Below, one piece after another: positions 5,672 to 10,573 of a stretch of 10,573 nucleotides of DNA. Numbering within the stretch: position 1 is the stretch's first letter; the number at the start of each line of letters is the position of its first letter. The DNA is taken from assembly GCA_015069065.1 (NCBI GenBank), contig SVJI01000034.1:1-10573 (forward strand). Direction: 5' to 3'. The notes beneath the pieces are model-generated. The model did not search any database, was not told the DNA's origin, and saw only the letters and a program-made list of their open reading frames with translations. This DNA is from Oscillospiraceae bacterium (GTDB lineage Bacteria > Bacillota > Clostridia > UMGS1883). The position numbers and the translations under genes are program-made.

Positions 5672-5941
5672 TTACTTATTTTTTGCGAAACATTCACTGC
5701 AGTAAACAGGTCTGTCGTTCTTGGGAACGAAAGGAACCTTTGCTTCGCCGCCGCATTCAGCGCAAACAGCAGTATACATTTCTCTGTTTTCTCTGAGAGA
5801 TGCTTTCTTTGCAGCTCTGCAATCCTTACATCTCTGAGGCTCATTCTGGAAGCCTTTTTCAGCATAGAATTCCTGTTCGCCAGCTGTGAACACGAATTCC
5901 TGTCCGCAATCTTTGCAGACTAAAGTCTTGTCTTCGTACAT
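5672..5941 (-). CDS. Small double zinc-ribbon protein
   Basis: This 89-residue protein has four CxxC knuckles: Cys9/12, Cys38/41, Cys60/63 and Cys81/84. The first half (LVCKDCGQEFVFTAGEQEF, then PQRCKDCR) matches the predicted zinc-ribbon family zf-trcl; the second half is a CxxC-x17-CxxC module. It should bind two structural zinc ions, with a nucleic-acid- or protein-binding role that is not established. The start ATG at 5941 has AAGGAG (5949-5954) 7 bases upstream. It follows sigH on the same strand after 96 bases with no clear terminator between them, so it may be co-transcribed. No enzyme motif is seen. Confidence 0.9.
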   Translation of the reverse strand: MYEDKTLVCKDCGQEFVFTAGEQEFYAEKGFQNEPQRCKDCRAAKKASLRENREMYTAVCAECGGEAKVPFVPKNDRPVYCSECFAKNK

Positions 5942-6037
5942 TTTCGATCTCCTTATCTTTACCTATAAAAATATTTTTTACCCTACACGGTTACCACACC
6001 GTTTACAGGGCATATAGCAAATTTAATATCTGCAGAC

Positions 6038-6673
6038 TTATTTGGGAGAGTTTGAGGAAATTTTTTCAAACTTCTTTTTAATGCGCTGCAGTGCATTGTC
6101 AACTGATTTGGAATCCTTGCCAATTGCTTTTCCGATGTTTGAATAACTGTAGCCCCTGAGATAGAGGGAGAGAACCAGTAACTCAAATTTGGAAAGTATG
6201 CGATTCATGTCTGAACCGAAAGAATCAGCCTTTTCTCTGTTTATAAGAATTTCTTCAGGATTCATATCTTCAGCCCGACCCAAAATCTCGCCGAGTGCAG
6301 AATCGTTATCACCATCAGAAACAGGCTTGTTTAAAGAAACATAAAAATTAAGAGGTGCATGCTTTCGTCTGTTGGCATTTTTTACAGCGGTTATTATTTG
6401 CCTGGTAACACATACATCTGCAAACGTCTTAAACGATACACTGCGCTCCAAACTGAAGTCCCTGACCGCCTTAAACAGACCAATCATACCCTCTTGAACA
6501 ATGTCATCCCTATCAGCACCGACAATATAATACGAAAGAGATTTGCCACGCACAAAGACACGGTACTTGTCAAGCAAATAGTCAAGCGCCCTGTCATTAC
6601 CCTGCTGTGCCAGAACAGCCAACTTTTCATCACTGAACGAGGCGAAGTTATCAAATGAATATTCTGTACTCAT
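6038..6673 (-). CDS. sigH: RNA polymerase sigma factor SigH (Spo0H type)
   Basis: This 211-residue sigma-70-family factor directs RNA polymerase to stationary-phase and early sporulation genes in Firmicutes. Region 2.2 is DRDDIVQEGMIGLFKAVRDF (55-73), which binds the polymerase clamp. Region 2.4 and its flank (VTRQIITAVKNANRRKHAPLN, 89-109) closely matches SigH of Bacillus and Clostridium, as does YVSLNKP. The region 4 helix-turn-helix (YSNIGKAIGKDSKSVDNALQRIKK) spans 177-200. Length is normal for SigH. The start has GGAGG (6681-6685) 7 bases upstream, with a perfect consensus promoter just above it. It is neighbour to ftsK, not to the rlmB/secE-nusG genes usual for sigH in Bacillus. Whether this organism sporulates cannot be told from the window. 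Confidence 0.94.
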   Translation of the reverse strand: MSTEYSFDNFASFSDEKLAVLAQQGNDRALDYLLDKYRVFVRGKSLSYYIVGADRDDIVQEGMIGLFKAVRDFSLERSVSFKTFADVCVTRQIITAVKNANRRKHAPLNFYVSLNKPVSDGDNDSALGEILGRAEDMNPEEILINREKADSFGSDMNRILSKFELLVLSLYLRGYSYSNIGKAIGKDSKSVDNALQRIKKKFEKISSNSPK

Positions 6674-6693
6674 ATTAACGCCTCCATATAACT

Positions 6694-6722
6694 ATTATAT
6701 TACCGTAAAAACTTAATGTCAA
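6694..6722 (-). promoter_or_regulatory. Perfect consensus promoter of sigH
   Basis: Read on the minus strand, TTGACA (6717-6722), a 17-base spacer and TATAAT (6694-6699) match the sigma-A consensus exactly. The predicted start near 6687 leaves a leader of only about 14 bases before the start codon, just enough to hold the ribosome binding site. The -35 box abuts the terminator of ftsK. Confidence 0.88.
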
Positions 6723-6723
6723 G

Positions 6724-6774
6724 AAAAAAATACTGTAAAATGCCGTGTGAATGGACATTTTACAGTATTTTTTT
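6724..6774 (-). terminator. Rho-independent terminator after ftsK
   Basis: A 12-bp core stem (6731-6742 with 6756-6767, TACTGTAAAATG) is flanked by seven As and eight Ts, with a 13-base loop. On the minus strand it ends in seven Ts, as expected for termination of the uppP-ftsK transcript. The plus-strand T-run would allow termination in that direction too. Confidence 0.9.
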
Positions 6775-6806
6775 TGTCGAATTTTACCAAAAACTGCGAT
6801 TTGGAG

Positions 6807-9290
6807 TTAATCCTCTAAATTATTAACCATCATTTCCTGAAATTCGTTTCTGCTCATGAGAACTTTTCTGGGCTTGCTTCCCTCATGAGGACCTATTATT
6901 CCTCTTTCTTCAAGCTGGTCTATAAGTCTGCCTGCACGTGAATAGCCAACTTTAAGCTTTCTCTGCAGGAGCGATGCACTTGCCTGACCGATTTCCACCA
7001 CTATTTCAATTGCCTGCGGGAGAAGGTCATCTGCGTCTGAATCATCTCCGCCCGAGTGGTCTTCTGCGCCATTTTCTATATGCTCTATTATGTCCTCGTT
7101 GTAATGGGCGGTTGAATCGGATTTTACAAATTCAACAATTCTTTCTATCTCTTTATCTGATACAAATGCGCCCTGCAATCTCTGCGGCTTACTTGCGCCC
7201 ATGGGAAGGAACAGCATATCACCTTTACCCAGGAGCTTTTCTGCACCGCCCATGTCGAGTATTGTACGGCTGTCAATCTGGCTGGATACGGAGAATGCAA
7301 TACGGCTGGGAACATTTGCCTTAATAAGACCTGTGATTACATCCACAGACGGACGCTGTGTTGCAATTACCAGATGCATTCCGGCAGCTCGTGCCATTTG
7401 CGCCAGACGGCATATTGAATCCTCCACCTCATGGGGAGAAACCATCATCAAGTCAGCAAGCTCGTCGATTACAATTATAATCTGCTCCAGCTCGCGTTCA
7501 CCGCTGAGAGCGGCATATTCATTATAACCTTTTATGTCGCGCACATTTGCAGTTGCAAACATACTGTAGCGCTTAACCATTTCCTGCACTGCCCAATTAA
7601 GAGCACCGGCTGCACGGCGTGGATCGGTTACCACAGGGATAAGCAGATGGGGAATTCCGTTGTAAACTCCAAGCTCTACAACCTTGGGGTCAATGAGGAT
7701 AAGCTTTACCTGATTGGGGTCTGCTTTATAAAGAATGCTTGTGATGAGGGAGTTTATACATACACTCTTACCGCTTCCTGTTGCACCTGCGATAAGCATA
7801 TGAGGCATTTTTGAAATATCACTTATAATAGGTTGTCCTGAAATATCCTTACCCATGGCAAAAGCCGTTTTGGATTTAAAAGAACGGAATTGCTCACTCT
7901 CTATTACATCTCGCAGACATACCATGGAGGTACTCTTGTTTGGAATTTCTATACCCACGGCAGCTTTCCCGGGAATAGGTGCTTCAATTCTTACCCCGAA
8001 CGCAGCCAGATTAAGGGCAATATCATCAGCGAGATTTACAATCTTACTTACCTTTACACCTGCGGAGGGCTGAAGCTCAAATCTTGTGACACTGGGCCCC
8101 TTACTTACCTCCAGTACCTTTGCCTCTACACCAAAGCTTGCCAATGTATCAATCAGCTTTTTTGCCTGTGTTCTTAAATCCTCGGGTCTGTCCTGTCCGC
8201 CTGATTGCTTATTTTTAACGAGCAAGTCCACAGGTGGGAATGTGTAAGGTATGTAATCTGTTTCAATCTCTTCATCGGTAACTTCAATGGGGGAGGTATC
8301 CTCCTTTTTCTCTTCTACTCCGCCCGATTCCTCAAGTGCCATTTTCTTTATATTTTCTGGTATTTCAGCCTTATCGGCAGAGGGGGGTTCCTCTGTGCCT
8401 TTGCCTTTTTTGGCATCGTAGAGGTTTATCTTAAATTCAGTCTGTCCTGAGGGAGTATCTGTAACGATAGCAGACTCAATTTCAGGAGAAACTTCTTTTT
8501 TTCGCAGCTTCTTGGGTTTAGGCTGACTAACTTCCTCAATTCCGTTAATTTTAATAGAGTCCTCGCCGTGTTCCTGAGTAGAACTACGCTCGTTACGCAT
8601 ATTCCGTACGAAATCTGCTACAGAGGTTGAAATAAAACCGATAAAGCGTGAAATAGGCTCTGTCCCTGTTGCGGTTACGAAGCATACAAGCATAAGGCAA
8701 ATCAGAATTATGCATGTGCCAATGTTTGATACGAGGGCGCGCAGAGGCAGTGACATTATGGCACCGATAATACCGCCAGAAACAAAGTTTTTTCCACCGT
8801 ATATAGTTGTTTCTACCAAGGATGAGAAAAGTGAGTTAGAGCCTGTAAACAGGTGCGGATTAAGTGTAGTGTAGTAAAGAGTATGTAATCCACTGATGCA
8901 TACAAGCCCCAGTGAGGCAAAAACATATCTGTGTACATGGGGAGCAAGAGTTCCCTTTATAAATGTATGAATTGTTGCTATAAGCAGTATAGCCGGAATA
9001 CAGTAGCACACACTTCCCAAAAGAATAGAACCCAGCCCCTTAAGAAGTCTGCCTATTATTCCAAAAGCATTAAAGTAGTAGGAGAGAATAAAAACAACCG
9101 TTGCAAAAATAAGGCAGATAACACGTATTTCCTTTGAGGGATACTTCGCCTTAGAGGCTGTTTTGGTTGAGCGTGTTTTGACAGTTGATTTTGATTGCTG
9201 CTGAACAGGTTTTCTTCCTTCTAATTTTTTCCCTGACGGTGATAGCCCTTTTTTAGCACCGGAGGTTTTTTTCGTAGTAGTTTTTTTCAT
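6807..9290 (-). CDS. ftsK: DNA translocase FtsK/SpoIIIE
   Basis: This hexameric ATP-driven DNA pump moves chromosomes through the division or sporulation septum. After a Lys-rich tail (1-55) there are about four membrane helices (roughly 58-73, 88-109, 122-141, 188-206), then a charged linker (230-345), the alpha domain, and the RecA-like motor with Walker A GATGSGKS (502-509) and Walker B IIIVIDELAD (Asp609, Glu610). The C-terminal gamma winged helix (about 754-816, QASASLLQRKLKVGYSRAGR) recognises polarity sequences in DNA. The start at 9290 is preferred because AAAAGGA lies about 11 bases upstream. ATG 9302, four codons earlier, would directly abut that site. It lies 16 bases after the uppP stop, so the two are co-transcribed. 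FtsK and SpoIIIE cannot be told apart from sequence alone. Confidence 0.96.
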   Translation of the reverse strand: MKKTTTKKTSGAKKGLSPSGKKLEGRKPVQQQSKSTVKTRSTKTASKAKYPSKEIRVICLIFATVVFILSYYFNAFGIIGRLLKGLGSILLGSVCYCIPAILLIATIHTFIKGTLAPHVHRYVFASLGLVCISGLHTLYYTTLNPHLFTGSNSLFSSLVETTIYGGKNFVSGGIIGAIMSLPLRALVSNIGTCIILICLMLVCFVTATGTEPISRFIGFISTSVADFVRNMRNERSSTQEHGEDSIKINGIEEVSQPKPKKLRKKEVSPEIESAIVTDTPSGQTEFKINLYDAKKGKGTEEPPSADKAEIPENIKKMALEESGGVEEKKEDTSPIEVTDEEIETDYIPYTFPPVDLLVKNKQSGGQDRPEDLRTQAKKLIDTLASFGVEAKVLEVSKGPSVTRFELQPSAGVKVSKIVNLADDIALNLAAFGVRIEAPIPGKAAVGIEIPNKSTSMVCLRDVIESEQFRSFKSKTAFAMGKDISGQPIISDISKMPHMLIAGATGSGKSVCINSLITSILYKADPNQVKLILIDPKVVELGVYNGIPHLLIPVVTDPRRAAGALNWAVQEMVKRYSMFATANVRDIKGYNEYAALSGERELEQIIIVIDELADLMMVSPHEVEDSICRLAQMARAAGMHLVIATQRPSVDVITGLIKANVPSRIAFSVSSQIDSRTILDMGGAEKLLGKGDMLFLPMGASKPQRLQGAFVSDKEIERIVEFVKSDSTAHYNEDIIEHIENGAEDHSGGDDSDADDLLPQAIEIVVEIGQASASLLQRKLKVGYSRAGRLIDQLEERGIIGPHEGSKPRKVLMSRNEFQEMMVNNLED

Positions 9291-9306
9291 TTTCTGATGC
9301 ATCCTT

Positions 9307-10140
9307 TTATATAGTAAAATTAAGTATTATCGCAAAAATACCTGCAAGAGTGCAGTAAATAGAAAAGTAGCTGAGCTTGCTTTTTTCCACAAGCTTCAGA
9401 AGGAATTTTATAGAGAAATAACCGCTGACAGCCGCAGTAATCATACCGACTGCAACAGGCATAAATGAGAGGGTCTGTGCCTGAGTGGAAACCATGTCCT
9501 TAATATCAAGTACCAATGCCCCCAATATTGCAGGGATTGACATAAGAAATGAAAACCTTACGGCGGTGGTCTTGTTGAGATTACAGAAAAGACCTCCCAC
9601 GATGGTGCTTCCGCTGCGGCTTATACCAGGAAGCGTACCCAATCCCTGAAAACATCCTACGCAGAATGCACGCTTTACGGACATGTTTTCAAGGTCTATA
9701 TTTCCGCCTGCCAGTCTTTCGCTGAGGAAAAGCAGAATGGCTGTAACTATAAGAAATATACCGATTTGCCAAAGCTGCGGGCTTTCAATGATATCTCCGA
9801 GAAACAGTGCAGCCACTACTGCCGGTAGTGTCGCTGCAACCAGCATAACAATAAGTCTGCGGTATGTAAATTCCCCGAGGCGAAGCCCTTTGCCTGTAAA
9901 CAGGTCACCCAGCATTGCAAAAAATGCCTTTATCATTTCCCAGATGTCATTTCTGTAAACAATAAATACTGCGGCAAGGGTTGCTACATGTAAAAGTATA
10001 TTAAAGGATAAAAGATTGGACGCCTCAGGGTCCATCCCCATGATTCTGCCTGCAATTGAAAGGTGTCCTGAGCTTGAAATGGGGAGAAATTCACTCACTC
10101 CCTGAATAAGTCCGAGTATAAATGCTTTTATAACCGTCAC
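9307..10140 (-). CDS. uppP: Undecaprenyl-diphosphate phosphatase UppP/BacA
   Basis: This 277-residue polytopic membrane enzyme removes a phosphate from undecaprenyl diphosphate to recycle the lipid carrier for peptidoglycan and other wall polymers; extra copies give bacitracin resistance. The two signature regions are QGVSEFLPISSSGHL (13-27, with Glu17 and His26) and PGISRSGST (171-179, with Arg175). At least seven hydrophobic helices are visible, and the length is normal. The start is a GTG at 10140, supported by GGAGG (10148-10152) 7 bases upstream. It is the first gene of a minus-strand pair with ftsK, linking wall-lipid recycling to a septum-associated translocase. I see no convincing promoter in the AT-rich stretch upstream. 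Confidence 0.96.
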   Translation of the reverse strand: MTVIKAFILGLIQGVSEFLPISSSGHLSIAGRIMGMDPEASNLLSFNILLHVATLAAVFIVYRNDIWEMIKAFFAMLGDLFTGKGLRLGEFTYRRLIVMLVAATLPAVVAALFLGDIIESPQLWQIGIFLIVTAILLFLSERLAGGNIDLENMSVKRAFCVGCFQGLGTLPGISRSGSTIVGGLFCNLNKTTAVRFSFLMSIPAILGALVLDIKDMVSTQAQTLSFMPVAVGMITAAVSGYFSIKFLLKLVEKSKLSYFSIYCTLAGIFAIILNFTI

Positions 10141-10231
10141 ACAAAATCCTCCTATAATACATAATAATTTATTTTAACATATTTAAATTAAAAAATCTAC
10201 CTTTTTATTCTTGTTTTATAAATAATTTTAG

Positions 10232-10261
10232 TTGTCTAAATTATACGTTTTGTGGTAAAAT
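10232..10261 (+). promoter_or_regulatory. Possible promoter of the D-lactate-dehydrogenase-like gene
   Basis: TTGTCT (10232-10237), an 18-base spacer and TAAAAT (10256-10261) lie about 34 bases before the start codon. A TATAAT at 10261-10266 is an alternative -10 but has no -35 at standard spacing. The 154-base divergent region (10141-10294) is very AT-rich and shows nothing else I can support. Confidence 0.45.
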
Positions 10262-10294
10262 ATAATTACGAAATGTAAAACAAGGAGAAAATAT

Positions 10295-10573
10295 ATGAAA
10301 ATTGCTTTTTTTGATGCTAAACCATATGACAGGGAGTCTTTCGGGAAAATTGCAGATGAAAAAAATCTGAAAATCAAATATTTTGAAACTAAACTCAGTG
10401 AAGATACGGTGGAACTTGCCCACGGATACGATGCTGTGTGCGTGTTTGTTAATGATATAGTGAATAAAAATGTAATCGACCGTCTTTGTGAATTGGGAAT
10501 AAAGGTAGTGGCGCTCAGGTGCGCTGGCTTTAATAATGTGGATATGAAGTATGCATTCGGAAAAACACATGTG
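10295..10573 (+). CDS. ldhA: D-lactate dehydrogenase-like 2-hydroxyacid dehydrogenase (5' part)
   Basis: The frame is open from ATG 10295 to the window edge, giving 93 N-terminal residues. AAGGAG (10283-10288) lies 6 bases upstream. MKIAFFDAKPYDRESF is the typical first strand of D-lactate dehydrogenases, and VVALRCAGFNNVDM (76-89) is the substrate-binding loop before the hinge into the NAD domain, with the conserved Arg in LRCAG. The enzyme would reduce pyruvate to D-lactate with NADH in fermentation; related 2-hydroxyacid dehydrogenases (for example for 2-hydroxyisocaproate) share this N-terminus, so the substrate is not certain. The NAD-binding domain lies beyond the edge. It is transcribed divergently from uppP. 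Confidence 0.88.
   Translation, partial: MKIAFFDAKPYDRESFGKIADEKNLKIKYFETKLSEDTVELAHGYDAVCVFVNDIVNKNVIDRLCELGIKVVALRCAGFNNVDMKYAFGKTHV

Noticed and set aside
5985..6003. Possible terminator hairpin between sigH and the zinc-ribbon gene
   Set aside because: The ACGGT/ACCGT arms are only 5 bp with a 6-base loop and no adjacent T-run, too weak to call.
6974..9137. Several plus-strand open frames of 68-127 codons across ftsK
   Set aside because: All are antisense shadows of a gene with intact Walker motifs and gamma domain; none has a recognisable domain.
10201..10262. Rex-type (NADH-responsive) operator upstream of the D-lactate-dehydrogenase-like gene
   Set aside because: TTGTTTTATAAATAATTTTA resembles one half-site, but there is no matching TTAACAA half at the right spacing.
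10241..10570. 109-residue minus-strand open frame at the right edge
   Set aside because: It is antisense to the D-lactate-dehydrogenase-like gene, whose N-terminal strand and RCAGFNNVD motif are clear on the plus strand.
1..10573. CRISPR array, insertion sequence or rRNA
   Set aside because: There are no regularly spaced 24-37-base repeats, no transposase-like frame and no rRNA signature sequence on either strand.

Overview
The window looks like a chromosome segment from a low-GC, Gram-positive, anaerobic Firmicute of class Clostridia, plausibly a gut Ruminococcaceae/Oscillospiraceae-type organism. The evidence is AT-rich DNA, strong AGGAGG-type ribosome binding sites, consensus TTGACA-17-TATAAT promoters, a SigH (Spo0H)-type sigma factor, a SpoIIIE/FtsK translocase and a D-lactate-dehydrogenase-type gene. 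The species cannot be determined from the sequence.

Left part (1 to about 2937): the terminal segment of an integrative element. It holds the 3' end of an unidentified gene, a small excisionase-like DNA-binding protein, a long perfect hairpin and a tyrosine recombinase with its own terminator. These are followed by an independent three-gene cargo cassette with its own near-consensus promoter (1786-1814) and a UUCG-loop terminator (2745-2768). The cassette is a DUF3791-like protein, a DUF3990-like predicted ADP-ribosyltransferase and a second DUF3791-like protein, all joined by ATGA stop/start overlaps. Next come 13-bp direct repeats, candidate integrase arm-binding sites, and then the 3' end of a tRNA-Glu(CTC) gene, the likely integration target. 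The other end of the element lies outside the window. The cargo cassette is the most interesting item here, as a possible toxin-antitoxin or defence module.

Middle part (3012-5641): back to back with the tRNA is a metal-resistance operon. It contains an ArsR/SmtB-family repressor (CadC type), a free-standing heavy-metal-associated (HMA) domain protein and a P1B-type Cd/Zn/Pb ATPase (CadA/ZntA type) that lacks the usual N-terminal HMA domain. The promoter lies inside three iterated 16-bp units that are a candidate operator. The operon ends at a 14-bp hairpin that separates it from convergent minus-strand genes.

Right part (5672-10573): mostly minus-strand housekeeping genes. In transcription order, uppP (undecaprenyl-diphosphate phosphatase) and ftsK/spoIIIE form a tight pair ending at a strong terminator. 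Then sigH starts from a perfect consensus promoter and is followed by a small double zinc-ribbon protein. Divergent from uppP, the start of a D-lactate-dehydrogenase-like gene runs off the right edge. No gene-free stretch exceeds 300 bases; the longest non-protein stretch (2747-3177) holds the terminators, repeats, tRNA and two promoters listed below.
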